This document shows positions 1 through 9,080 of a stretch of 35,478 bases of DNA, in pieces. Under the pieces are notes generated by a model, which was given only the letters and a program-made list of their open reading frames with translations, was not told where the DNA came from and did not search any database. Numbering within the stretch: the first letter of the stretch is position 1; each line of letters opens with the position of its first letter. The stretch is from Acidobacteriota bacterium (lineage in GTDB: Bacteria; Acidobacteriota; UBA6911; RPQK01; JAPXNP01). The stretch spans positions 1 through 35,478 of the forward strand of contig JAUVSF010000002.1 in assembly GCA_030597245.1 (NCBI GenBank), in the 5' to 3' direction. A program made the translations under genes and the position numbers.

Positions 1-63
1 CCATGACTGATAGGGATTTCAAGGACTCTTTTTCCTCTTGATAATCAACACACCATCTTGAAC

Positions 64-227
64 GACGACCTGGAAGGCCATCCTCCCGGAAGATAAGCTT
101 CCAGCTTGTCACTCTGGAGATCAACAGTTTTGCGACGACCTGGAAGGTCATCCTCCCGGAAGATAAGCTTCCAGCTTGTCACTCTGGAGATCAGCAGTTT
201 TGTGACGACCTGGAAGGTCATCCTCCG
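64..227. repeat. 70-bp tandem repeat, two full copies plus a truncated third (64-133, 134-203, 204-227)
   Basis: gacgacctggaaggYcatcctcccggaagataagcttccagcttgtcactctggagatcaRcagttttgY recurs at exact 70-nt spacing with only a few substitutions; each full unit contains ggaag-ataag-cttcc. Confidence 0.95.
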
Positions 228-338
228 GCCGACGCTGTTCACAACCAACCAAGCATTTCCTCGGTGTTCCTGGTACCTGGGTAGTAAATCCCACCAGTGA
301 GGAACCTCGCAGCGCTGATGCGATTCATCATCCGCTGA

Positions 339-1199
339 TCACTGTTGGGCGAGGATCTCGCGGATCTGGGGACCTGATGGATGGTCGGGATAGGCCTTGA
401 TAAAGCCGGCCAGGAGTTTCTTTGCTTCGTCCATTTCGCCCGTGTGAAGGAGGACTTCAGCTTTCATCAAGTCGGCTTCCTTAGCATACTCACTCTCCGG
501 AAACTTCTTCTGCAAACTCTCCAGCGTCTCAACAGTTCCGGCCAGATTCTGGGTGGCGAAGTGGATTTCTGCCAAATAATAAAGGCTTGAATCAGTGGTT
601 CCTGAACGATTCTCGGGATCCAGGTCGATGACCTTGGAAAACTGCTCCCTCGCCTTCTCATATATACGGCTCTCCATATACTTTACAGCGAGACGATATT
701 GAATCTCTGCATTGTCAGGGGATTCCTCCGCCTGCTTCCTGAGAAATCCAACGGAAGTTGGAGAAGATACGCTACCCTCGACTGCCTTAACGAACTGCGC
801 CGGTGGTACAAACCCCTGAAGTCGGTCAATTTCGTCTCCGCCTTCATCCAGAATCAGGACGGTCGGAAACGCTGCGACCCCGAAACGCTGCCGCATCTCG
901 GCACCTGCCGGATCCGTTTCAGCATTAAGACGCAACCAGGAGTACTCGGATCCCAGTTGATCAATTACAGTGCGATCCTGAAAAGTTATCTGATCCATCT
1001 GTCGGCAATAGCCGCACCAATCAGTGTAAAGAAAGGTGAGGATCGTCTGGTTCCCGTCAGCGGCTTCTGCGAAGGCGGTTTCCGGATTTGTGTGCCATTG
1101 AATGCCTGAAGACTGGGATTGTGGTCGCCGAAGCAGTGGCACGAGCGCCACCAGAAGTATGAGACCACCAAGAACGAAAAGAAGTTTGCTTTTTATCAC
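339..1199 (-). CDS. Thioredoxin-fold protein with C-terminal TPR repeats, membrane anchored or secreted
   Basis: N-terminal hydrophobic segment, FLYTDWCGYCRQMD CxxC motif, TPR-like helices; GTG start overlaps upstream stop (GTGA). Confidence 0.85.
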   Translation of the reverse strand: MIKSKLLFVLGGLILLVALVPLLRRPQSQSSGIQWHTNPETAFAEAADGNQTILTFLYTDWCGYCRQMDQITFQDRTVIDQLGSEYSWLRLNAETDPAGAEMRQRFGVAAFPTVLILDEGGDEIDRLQGFVPPAQFVKAVEGSVSSPTSVGFLRKQAEESPDNAEIQYRLAVKYMESRIYEKAREQFSKVIDLDPENRSGTTDSSLYYLAEIHFATQNLAGTVETLESLQKKFPESEYAKEADLMKAEVLLHTGEMDEAKKLLAGFIKAYPDHPSGPQIREILAQQ

Positions 1200-1756
1200 T
1201 TGCTCACCAAATCATCATCGGTATGAAATTTGCCGTCCGGACCGGCGGAGCGCAGGTCATAGGCGGCATTGCCCAGCGGTTCGTAACCGAACGGCTTCCA
1301 CCAACTGTCGACTCGAATCACCGTAGGAAGATATCTCGGATTCAATGTGTCAATCAGTTCTTCATACGACATTACTTGTGGGACCTGTCCCGAAACCTCG
1401 ACATATTTGTGAATGCCATGGGCAATCTGGTCAATCTGGCCCAGCGTTTCCGCTTTTCGACTTTCTTCCAGAGCCTCGAGGATGCGGTCAACTTTTTCCC
1501 ACCTTCGATCTCCGAGCCGGACTTCATCCAGGACCCAATGCTTCCCCTCCTTGCGCATTCTCACCGCCGTCTTGACACTGATCTCGGCGATCGCCTGGTC
1601 TCCACTTTCTCGAACGCTCAAGATTTCTACCGCATCAGCGTCCAGTTCGGCGTTAGCAGTAGTTCGAACCTGGTCCTGAATCTGTTTATCAAGGCTCTTC
1701 CCACAGGAAAGAAGGAGTATGGTTCCAATCAAAAGGGTGGGGTACCGGCATCTCAC
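1196..1756 (-). CDS. Lipoprotein with C-terminal region resembling type II secretion pseudopilin GspG
   Basis: Lipobox-like LLLSCGK; C-term RVDSWWKPFGYEPLGNAAYDLRSAGPDGKFHTDDDLVSK resembles the GspG C-terminal motif. Confidence 0.7.
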   Translation of the reverse strand: MRCRYPTLLIGTILLLSCGKSLDKQIQDQVRTTANAELDADAVEILSVRESGDQAIAEISVKTAVRMRKEGKHWVLDEVRLGDRRWEKVDRILEALEESRKAETLGQIDQIAHGIHKYVEVSGQVPQVMSYEELIDTLNPRYLPTVIRVDSWWKPFGYEPLGNAAYDLRSAGPDGKFHTDDDLVSK

Positions 1757-1844
1757 AGAATCAGAACTATAGCATAGTCAGCACTTGGCCAGTACTTGGC
1801 AAGCTGTTCTTGACTAATGGTTTTTTGGCGATAAGTATAGGCCG

Positions 1845-3971
1845 GTGTCTGTCAATTTCGAGACCCCGGTTCGACACATAAAGGGTGTTGGCCCACGTCG
1901 TAGCGAAATATTCGAAAAGGCGGGAATCAGAACGGTCGGGGATCTTGTGAGATATCGGCCCTTTCGATACGAGGATCGGACCAATTTTCAGGAAATCGCC
2001 CGCCTAAGGCCGGAAAGAGAGGTGGTGGTTCGAGGGACGGTCCGGCATCCGGGAAGGTTACTGATTCGCCGCAAAGGCCTCAGCATTCTTGAGTTGGTTG
2101 TGGCGGACAGTTCGGGTTCCGTACCGGTCAGGTTCTTCAATCAACCATACCTCAGTAAAGTCTTCAGAAAAGAGCAGGAGGTGATTCTCTTTGGGACCCC
2201 CCGCTACGATTCGTACTCCTTTGCTCTTACCTTTCAGAACCCGGAGTTCGAGTTGATCGTTGCCGGCGAGGATCAGGTGATCCATACAGGCCGGATCACC
2301 CCTGTTTATCGAAGGATCGACAAATTGACGACTCGAATCCTCAGGCAATTAATCCATCGCTCGCTGGAAGCCCTGGGAGTTGATGAACACGATTCTCTTC
2401 CGCGTGAGATCCTGTCCAGGTGGAATTTCCCTAGTCTTTTCAAGGCTTTGCGGAATCTTCACTTCCCGGAATTCCCTGCGGATACGAGCAAAGAGGAATT
2501 TCTGAAGGCCTTGAATGAGTTCTCGACACCGGCCCAGCGGCGATTCGTCTTTGAGGAGTTCTTCCTGTTTCAGTTGGGGCTTTACATGGCGCGGAGAGGC
2601 CGGGAGTTGATTCCCAAGCGAAGGAAGATAGTTCTCAGTTCCAGTGTTCGGAAGCGATTAAAGTCGATTCTTCCGTTTCACCCTACAGCGGCCCAGAAGA
2701 GGGTCTTAAAGGAGATTGCAGGGGACCTCTGTGGTGACCGGGTGATGAGCCGACTGCTGCAGGGTGACGTCGGTTCCGGTAAGACCATCGTTGCACTTCA
2801 AGCCATGGTTATTGTCATAGAGAATGGTTTTCAGGCAGCTCTGATGGCGCCTACAGAACTGCTGGTGGAACAGCACTTCAGGAACATGCAGAAGTACCTT
2901 CGGCAGACCCCTTACCATCTGGCTTCTCTTTCCCGAAGAATCAAGGGGGAAGAGCGAAAGCGGATCCTATCCCAAGTCAAGTCGGGAGAAGTACAGCTTC
3001 TGGTGGGGACTCATGCCTTAATCCAGGAGAAAGTAGCATTTCAGGATCTGGGCATTGTGGTGGTCGATGAACAGCACCGTTTCGGTGTGATTCAGAGATC
3101 GGAGTTGATGAAGAAGGGAAGCCTCCCTGACACACTGGTGATGACCGCCACTCCGATTCCAAGAAGTCTCGCAATGACGGTGTATGGTGACTTGAGAGTC
3201 TCGGTTCTCGATGAGATGCCTCCTGGGCGGAAGCCCGTGAAGACTGTAGTGAAAATGGAAACCAGCCGGGATGAGGTCTACTCAGTTCTGCGGCGGCAGG
3301 TAAAGGAGGGTAGACAGGTCTACATCGTTTATCCTCTGATCGAAGAATCGGCAAAACTGGAACTCCGGTCTGCAGTCGAAATGGCCGAGCAACTTCAAAC
3401 CGAGGTTTTTGAGGATGTTAAGGTGGGGCTGATGCATGGCAGGCTCCAGCCGGCCGAAAAGGACGAACTCATGAAGCAGTTCGTTGAGGGGCTTGTACAG
3501 ATTTTGGTTTCGACCACGGTCATCGAGGTGGGCATTGACGTTCCGAACGCGACCGTCATGGTGATTGAGCATGCTGAGCGGTTTGGACTCTCACAGCTTC
3601 ATCAACTGAGAGGGAGGATTGGAAGAGGAGAGCATGGAGGTTTGTGCATCCTGATGGTGGATAAAGTGGCGAGCCGCGATGCTCATGAGCGGCTGGACAT
3701 TATGAAAAGAACCAGTGATGGGTTCAAGATAGCTGAGAAGGACTTGGAAATACGAGGCCCGGGGGAGTTCTTGGGTACCCGGCAGTCGGGTGTTCCCATG
3801 TTTCATTTTGGGGACATCGTCCGAGACAGAGAAATCCTTGAGTTGGCACGCCGGGAGGCCGAGAGCTTCTTTGATCGCGTGAATTCGGGAGATGATGAAG
3901 AGCAGAAAGCGAATCTAGGCTGTTTGATCAATGAGTGGAGGGAACAGCACGGGCTGATTCGAGTGGGTTGA
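1845..3971 (+). CDS. recG: ATP-dependent DNA helicase RecG
   Basis: GTG start; LLQGDVGSGKTIVA, VDEQHRFGV, MTATPIPRSLAMT, QLRGRIGRG motifs; full-length architecture. Confidence 0.96.
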   Translation: MSVNFETPVRHIKGVGPRRSEIFEKAGIRTVGDLVRYRPFRYEDRTNFQEIARLRPEREVVVRGTVRHPGRLLIRRKGLSILELVVADSSGSVPVRFFNQPYLSKVFRKEQEVILFGTPRYDSYSFALTFQNPEFELIVAGEDQVIHTGRITPVYRRIDKLTTRILRQLIHRSLEALGVDEHDSLPREILSRWNFPSLFKALRNLHFPEFPADTSKEEFLKALNEFSTPAQRRFVFEEFFLFQLGLYMARRGRELIPKRRKIVLSSSVRKRLKSILPFHPTAAQKRVLKEIAGDLCGDRVMSRLLQGDVGSGKTIVALQAMVIVIENGFQAALMAPTELLVEQHFRNMQKYLRQTPYHLASLSRRIKGEERKRILSQVKSGEVQLLVGTHALIQEKVAFQDLGIVVVDEQHRFGVIQRSELMKKGSLPDTLVMTATPIPRSLAMTVYGDLRVSVLDEMPPGRKPVKTVVKMETSRDEVYSVLRRQVKEGRQVYIVYPLIEESAKLELRSAVEMAEQLQTEVFEDVKVGLMHGRLQPAEKDELMKQFVEGLVQILVSTTVIEVGIDVPNATVMVIEHAERFGLSQLHQLRGRIGRGEHGGLCILMVDKVASRDAHERLDIMKRTSDGFKIAEKDLEIRGPGEFLGTRQSGVPMFHFGDIVRDREILELARREAESFFDRVNSGDDEEQKANLGCLINEWREQHGLIRVG

Positions 3972-4003
3972 GTCCGTGATCCCTGATCCAGGGGCGCCAA
4001 GCG

Positions 4004-4549
4004 ATGAGGATTATTGCCGGCAGATTCAAAGGGAGGAAACTCGTTGAGTTTAAAGGAGGTATCCGTCCCACCTCAGATCGTTTAAGGGAAAGTCTTTTCG
4101 CCTCTCTTGGCAACAGCGTTGAAGACAGCATCTGGCTGGACCTTTTTGCCGGCTCGGGAGCGGTGGGGCTCGAGGCACTGAGTCGCGGTGCCCGACACGT
4201 CGTGTTCAATGATAGGGAAGCCGACGCTCGGGCGTTATTGGAAAGAAACCTTAGTGCCTGCGGGGTCATTCACGGGGTGGAGACCTGGGGCCTGGATGCC
4301 ATTACGTTTCTCAGGAAGAGCTCGGTCCGGAAAGTCTGTACGCACATTTTTCTGGACCCGCCTTACGAGTATCCACGGTTCGGCAAATTGCTTCGGACTG
4401 TGATTGGCTCACCTCTGTTCGAACCGGGAAGTACAATCGTAATGCTTGAGATCTTCAAGAAGACGAAGGTCGATCTGACCGACTTAGATTTGGAAATCGA
4501 GAAGACATTAAGAGGTGGCGATAGCTTGATCCTGATTATGCGCAGCTGA
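4004..4549 (+). CDS. rsmD: 16S rRNA (guanine966-N2)-methyltransferase RsmD
   Basis: MRIIAGRFKGRKL, RPTSDRLRESLF, LDLFAGSGAVGLEALSRGA, FLDPPYEYP. Confidence 0.93.
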   Translation: MRIIAGRFKGRKLVEFKGGIRPTSDRLRESLFASLGNSVEDSIWLDLFAGSGAVGLEALSRGARHVVFNDREADARALLERNLSACGVIHGVETWGLDAITFLRKSSVRKVCTHIFLDPPYEYPRFGKLLRTVIGSPLFEPGSTIVMLEIFKKTKVDLTDLDLEIEKTLRGGDSLILIMRS

Positions 4550-4624
4550 ACGACTTGCTGGGGGCTGATAAAGGCGAATCCTTGATTCTTGGTGTTTTGG
4601 TCGTGAGTTTATCAATTGTCCCAG

Positions 4625-7207
4625 CTATGGTTCTCTGTGCTTTGGTGGTTTGAATGGTGCAGACAAGGCCCCTCGACGAAGGAACAGGGCGAAAACGCAG
4701 GCGAGGGCAAAGGCAAGGGAGAAGACGAAGGGGGCTAGCAAACTCTTCAGCGTGTTCTCCTGATACTTTTGCAGCTTTTTCCCGGGCCAGCCGACGTAGC
4801 AGATGCCGGCCCAGAAATATGGGTGCGACCCGGAGACTGTCTGGCCATTGCGTGGAAGCCGTCGCTTAACGAAACTGTTCCGAGCCAGGTACAGTGCCTC
4901 ATCCATCGGATGGCCCGAGAGGGAGTAACGATAGAAGTCGACGAAGATCTCAGCCGAAAGTTCATCCATTCCCCACCTGCTTGCTATCAAGGCTTGCGCT
5001 CCCTGAGCAAGGAAGAGCTCGGTTAACCCCAACCAGTAGGGAGAACCGGAATTATAGGCGTTTGCTGACTCGCACACTGCCAACGAAAGAAGTTGGCACT
5101 CAAATCCCTTCTTTACGAAGGCCATAAGATTGGTCCTCCTCGAGCCGTTCTGGAAGGCGGACGCCGGCCAGAATTCTGGATGCAGAGAAAAGTGGGTCGA
5201 GACATGTATCCACTGACCAGTAAGCTTTCCGGGTATGTCGAGGTTCTCGACTACTCGGAGACTGGGAGCGTATTGACGAAGGACTCTTCGCTCCATCTGC
5301 GCCCCTTGACGGATCGAAAACCCAGAAGGCAGCAGGAGTAGAGGCGCAGAGTCTACAGGTTTGGTTTCTTTGAATCGTTTGTCCGGATCGGGCAGGTAAC
5401 TGAGGATGCGCTTTTCACCCCAGCGGAGCCCGTCCGGGCAACGGAGTAACTCGAAGGGAATGATCTGGAGCTCTTTGTGAGGGATGAGAAGTATACGGCG
5501 GGTTGTGAGCAAGCGGTTCACTGGAGCAATGATTTCGGTGTAGAGACGGTCTGTTGGTGGAATCAGGGCGCTTGGGGACAGCGTAGATTGGTGGCCGTAG
5601 AAATACTCACAGATTCGCTGGGTGAGTGCTGCGGTATCTTCAGAGATTCGAAAAGAAATGTACTGAGTTCCCGTCGTAGATTCGATCCACGCATGGATCA
5701 GCCTTCCGTCGGGCCACATCTCGAGGATTGTAAAGCCGTCTTCGGCCGGGCCCGGTGTGTAATTGCTCAGGGCTTCCGGCCTCTGCGTCCGGGGTTGATT
5801 CGCTGCCCCGAGCTGTACCAATTGACTTAATTCGTCCTCTGCAGAGTCAATAGGTCCGCTGGAGCTGAGAACGTGTGTAGCGTTGACCCGTCTGCGGTAG
5901 CTGAGTTCCTGAATCTCTTTGCGGGCATATTCTTGTTCCCCCAGCTGGATCAGGCAACGGATCCATCCATCAAAGAGAGGTGAGACGGCTTGCCAGTATG
6001 GAAGAATTGATCCGTAATGCGCAGTGGAATCATCTTGCTTGAGGCCGCTTTGATAAGTCTCGGCTGCGTCCCGGTGCTGCCCTGCTTGCTCCATTGCCTT
6101 GCCCAAGAGGAAGTAAATTTCTCGGGAATAATAGGCCAGGTTGGCCTCCCGGCATCGTTCGAGTATTCGTCGGAGGCGGGTCATGTATTCTCGTAGATCC
6201 AGCTTCTCTCTCAGAAGTTTGGCGCGCAGCAAATCGCGCTCGATCCGGATTGATGCCTGAGTCACATCAACCCTATTCAGGATCTCGGGATCTCCAAGGA
6301 TCTCGGCCTGAGCCAGGTGGAACTCGTCGGGGGAAACGGCGGAGTGGATCGAGCATTGCTTTAGATGTTTGGCTGCTCTTAAGGAATCTCCTTTTCGATG
6401 CAGAAAGAGGGCGAAGTTTCGGTGGACGTGGAATCTCTGTTCGGAGAAGGCTGAAGGTCCCAGGTTCTGTAGGGCTCGGTGGTAACATTGTTCAGCCCGT
6501 TCGGTCATGCCGAGTTCTTCATACAGGGTGGCGAGATTGTTCCAGGCGTTGGTGATCCCCTCGGCGAAGTTGATTTGGTGCCATCGCTTCACCGCCTCCA
6601 AAAACGAAAGAATGCTGTTTTGAAGGTCGTCTAGAAACCATAGAGAGTAACCACGACTTTCATAAAGGAGGCCTGTGAGGTACGGCATTTTGGTTGTGTC
6701 GGTCCGCTCGAGTGCCTGGTTGATCCACTGGAGGCTAATGGAAAAGCTTTCCTCTTCTGCGTAGACTTCCCCGATCTGATAGGTACAGAAATGTGCTTCG
6801 GTTTCGGCGCCGTTGTTGAGAAATGCATCCCTCGCTTTCTTAAGAAGGGTGCGAGCGGTACGAAAGTCCCTACGTTCCCAATGTTCAATCGCTTTCTCGC
6901 GTACCCGCAAAGCGTTTCTCTGGCTGGTGGATTGGTGCCTGAGTCCGTCAAAGGAATGATCGCCTGTGATTTCCGCCAGATCATCGATGATCCTGGTGAC
7001 GTCCTGGCCCTGAGAAACCAGATCTCGAAGTCGCTTATGGGCAGCAGGCGGCGAAGAAACGTAGATCCGGGGCAGATCTCCGTGAGCCGACGTGGCCAGG
7101 GGCGAAGCTGCCAGAAAGGCAGGGAAGATCAACGAGAGGGCTAGACTCCCCATTCCGCAGCGCCACGGTTCGGCAGACACTTGTTTCGATGGACCATCCA
7201 GAGTCAT
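4625..7207 (-). CDS. Exported TPR-CHAT domain protein (caspase-like), C-terminal transmembrane segment
   Basis: N-terminal signal-like hydrophobic segment, TPR repeats, C-terminal CHAT region with HVSTHF and LSLAVCESANAY (His/Cys dyad candidates) and GAQALIASRWGMDELSAEIF; hydrophobic LLAPFVFSLAFALACVFALFL near C-terminus; ATGA overlap with upstream gene. Confidence 0.88.
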   Translation of the reverse strand: MTLDGPSKQVSAEPWRCGMGSLALSLIFPAFLAASPLATSAHGDLPRIYVSSPPAAHKRLRDLVSQGQDVTRIIDDLAEITGDHSFDGLRHQSTSQRNALRVREKAIEHWERRDFRTARTLLKKARDAFLNNGAETEAHFCTYQIGEVYAEEESFSISLQWINQALERTDTTKMPYLTGLLYESRGYSLWFLDDLQNSILSFLEAVKRWHQINFAEGITNAWNNLATLYEELGMTERAEQCYHRALQNLGPSAFSEQRFHVHRNFALFLHRKGDSLRAAKHLKQCSIHSAVSPDEFHLAQAEILGDPEILNRVDVTQASIRIERDLLRAKLLREKLDLREYMTRLRRILERCREANLAYYSREIYFLLGKAMEQAGQHRDAAETYQSGLKQDDSTAHYGSILPYWQAVSPLFDGWIRCLIQLGEQEYARKEIQELSYRRRVNATHVLSSSGPIDSAEDELSQLVQLGAANQPRTQRPEALSNYTPGPAEDGFTILEMWPDGRLIHAWIESTTGTQYISFRISEDTAALTQRICEYFYGHQSTLSPSALIPPTDRLYTEIIAPVNRLLTTRRILLIPHKELQIIPFELLRCPDGLRWGEKRILSYLPDPDKRFKETKPVDSAPLLLLPSGFSIRQGAQMERRVLRQYAPSLRVVENLDIPGKLTGQWIHVSTHFSLHPEFWPASAFQNGSRRTNLMAFVKKGFECQLLSLAVCESANAYNSGSPYWLGLTELFLAQGAQALIASRWGMDELSAEIFVDFYRYSLSGHPMDEALYLARNSFVKRRLPRNGQTVSGSHPYFWAGICYVGWPGKKLQKYQENTLKSLLAPFVFSLAFALACVFALFLRRGALSAPFKPPKHREP

Positions 7208-7902
7208 GGTTTGAGGACGCGCAATAATCCAGTACTTTCAACGGAAAATTCTTCTCCCCCCTCTTGCAGCGCTTCGAGCAACTTGATTGCTGAAGCTCTT
7301 TCGCCGTCTCTGAGTAGCAGATTGGCCATGTACCACTGTGAGGGGGACTTCCACCTAGGGTTCCTGGCTGCCTCCCGAAGGCGTGCCAACGCTTGGCTGG
7401 TGTTTCCTAGCAGATAGTGAGTCACACCCAGATAGAACGTTAGCTCCGGATCTTCGTCTCTAGCAACAAGGTTCTTGAGAATCGAGTTCGCTTTCAGGTA
7501 GTTTCCGGTGACATAGGCCTCGAATGCCGTTTCACGAAGTTTGTCGTTACTGGAATCCGTTCCGTCGGAACGCAACTCGAGTGGAAAATAGGGGTACGGC
7601 TCTGCAGCAGCGAAGCGCTCTCCCTCAACCAGCGGGGCGAAGTAGTAAGTAAGCGAAACCAGGCTAAAGATGAGTACAGCTGCAGCCGCCAGATACGTCC
7701 GAGGTCTAGGTTTCTTGGACTGATTCTCTATCTGGAACCGGGTTTCAAGGATGGCCATTACACGAATTCGTTCACGACAAATCTGGCATCCTTCCAGATG
7801 GCTGAGGACACCTTGTGTTTCGGGAGGTTCAAGTTCACCTCTCAAGAACTCAGCGAGCTTCAAATCTTCGCACATCATTGGGTTTTTCCTTTGTTTGTCC
7901 AA
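7204..7902 (-). CDS. Anti-sigma-factor-like zf-HC2 membrane protein with TPR-like C-terminal domain
   Basis: CEDLKLAEFLRGELEPPETQGVLSHLEGCQIC (HxxxCxxC zinc-binding motif), single TM TYLAAAAVLIFSLVSLTYYFAPLV, helical-repeat C-term; start may be the internal MMCEDL. Confidence 0.85.
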   Translation of the reverse strand: MDKQRKNPMMCEDLKLAEFLRGELEPPETQGVLSHLEGCQICRERIRVMAILETRFQIENQSKKPRPRTYLAAAAVLIFSLVSLTYYFAPLVEGERFAAAEPYPYFPLELRSDGTDSSNDKLRETAFEAYVTGNYLKANSILKNLVARDEDPELTFYLGVTHYLLGNTSQALARLREAARNPRWKSPSQWYMANLLLRDGERASAIKLLEALQEGGEEFSVESTGLLRVLKP

Positions 7903-8443
7903 ATCCTGAGACTCCTCGTTGCCGCAGGTATACTCGAATCAGGTCGATTCCCTGGAGCATGCGGCTGCGAAGAGTGGAGTAGGGAACACCCTGTTCCTGG
8001 CAGAACTCCTTCAGTTTCAGAGTGGATTCCCTTCGGAAGAACACCTCGACTGCTTCCCGTTGCTTCGGCTGTAGAGAACGCAATGCCATCTCGACCTCGT
8101 TAACCAGGTGGTTGTGCGTTTCTGCTTCCTCGTTTGTGAGTAGCAGGCTTAAGGGATCAGCCCCGATCTCAGCATATCTCTGGGTCTGGCGTTCACCATT
8201 TCGAGTATCGAATCTGGAATTTTGACGTTGCAGCCTTCGGTAAGTGTCGATGGAGGTGTTCAGGACTGCGCGGCGCAGGTAGTTGAAAGCTTCCTGCTGG
8301 TTGGCAAATCTCTTTCGGGTCCTCAGGACTCGCAAGAAGGCTTCCTGAAGAACATCCTCGACGCTGCTCGGATCGGATATGACTGCTCTGGCCATCGCAC
8401 GAAAGGCGCGTTTTTTCTCTTCCCACACATTTATGAGGGTCAA
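7850..8443 (-). CDS. ECF-type RNA polymerase sigma factor
   Basis: SSVEDVLQEAFLRVLRTRKRF (region 2) and LRSLQPKQREAVEVFFRRESTLKLKEFCQEQGVPYSTLRSRMLQGI (region 4 HTH). Confidence 0.92.
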   Translation of the reverse strand: MTLINVWEEKKRAFRAMARAVISDPSSVEDVLQEAFLRVLRTRKRFANQQEAFNYLRRAVLNTSIDTYRRLQRQNSRFDTRNGERQTQRYAEIGADPLSLLLTNEEAETHNHLVNEVEMALRSLQPKQREAVEVFFRRESTLKLKEFCQEQGVPYSTLRSRMLQGIDLIRVYLRQRGVSGFGQTKEKPNDVRRFEAR

Positions 8444-8510
8444 AGTAATGCTTATTCGCAGGATGGAAGGTCAGAGGCGTTAATAAAGAAGGTAGGAAAC
8501 CAACACGGAT

Positions 8511-8539
8511 AGCTTAGAAGGGGGTACGAACGTTGTCAA
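8511..8539 (-). promoter_or_regulatory. Candidate sigma-70-type promoter upstream of the ECF sigma operon
   Basis: On minus strand: TTGACA (8539-8534), 17-nt spacer, TAAGCT (8516-8511); about 60 nt upstream of the sigma start codon. Confidence 0.5.
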
Positions 8540-8820
8540 GGGGGCGAATTGCATTTCTGCGGCAAAGGGATTCGTTTTCGGTTCTGCTTTCACAGATTCG
8601 GAGATATATTCCCTACAGGCGATTTCGAATACTGTTGAACCTTCAGTTGGCTGGAGACAGATGGTTCGTTCGTCGGTACCTTCGGCCTGATTTCGAGATC
8701 ATCTGGGTTCAGGAGATGGAAAACTGGATCGACATCGCTTTCGATGCTCTCGAAGAGGGACGGAACATGATGCCGACTTTAAAGCGAATCGTTCACCTGT
8801 ACGGGCATCTTTTCAGATAA
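8533..8820 (+). CDS. Possible small hypothetical protein
   Basis: 95-aa ORF with plausible composition, weak TTG start overlapping the divergent promoter; no family recognised. Confidence 0.35.
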   Translation: MSRGRIAFLRQRDSFSVLLSQIRRYIPYRRFRILLNLQLAGDRWFVRRYLRPDFEIIWVQEMENWIDIAFDALEEGRNMMPTLKRIVHLYGHLFR

Positions 8821-8862
8821 CTCCCAATTCCCAACTCCCAACTCCCAATTCTCAATTCTCAG
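8821..8862. repeat. Heptanucleotide tandem repeat, 6 units of YTCYCAR
   Basis: CTCCCAA TTCCCAA CTCCCAA CTCCCAA TTCTCAA TTCTCAG, exact 7-nt period. Confidence 0.93.
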
Positions 8863-8975
8863 TTCGTCGTTCGCACTTCGATAAGCTCCCAGGGTCTTGA
8901 GGCTTGAAACCTGGCTGTTCTGTCGAATGGCCGGAGCTGAGTTGTCCTCTCTTTGGTCAAAACCCGAGAATTCAA

Positions 8976-9002
8976 ACCACCAGGACACCAAGAGCACCAA
9001 GG
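8976..9002. repeat. 9-mer repeat, 3 degenerate units (minus strand CTTGGTGNN family)
   Basis: ACCACCAGG ACACCAAGA GCACCAAGG; reverse complement contains CTTGGTGCT CTTGGTGTC CTGGTGGTT. Confidence 0.75.
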
Positions 9003-9026
9003 AAACACGGTTTTTGATATGAATCC

Positions 9027-9053
9027 CTTAGCAGCCTTTGCGAGCTTTGCGTG
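9027..9053. repeat. 9-mer repeat, 3 degenerate units (CTTTGCGNG)
   Basis: CTTAGCAGC CTTTGCGAG CTTTGCGTG. Confidence 0.7.
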
Positions 9054-9080
9054 AACCGTATTCCCCGCGTTTGTTTCCCC

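Noticed and set aside
64-227. CRISPR array interpretation of the 70-bp repeat
   Set aside because: Units are directly contiguous with no unique spacers, and there are no cas genes.
6094-6555. Plus-strand 153-aa ORF inside the CHAT gene
   Set aside because: Antisense to TPR coding sequence, low-plausibility Arg/Gly/Ser composition.
4625-7207. Craspase/type III-E CRISPR-linked CHAT protease
   Set aside because: No gRAMP/Cas7-11 or CRISPR array nearby; the protein appears exported and sits in a sigma / anti-sigma operon.
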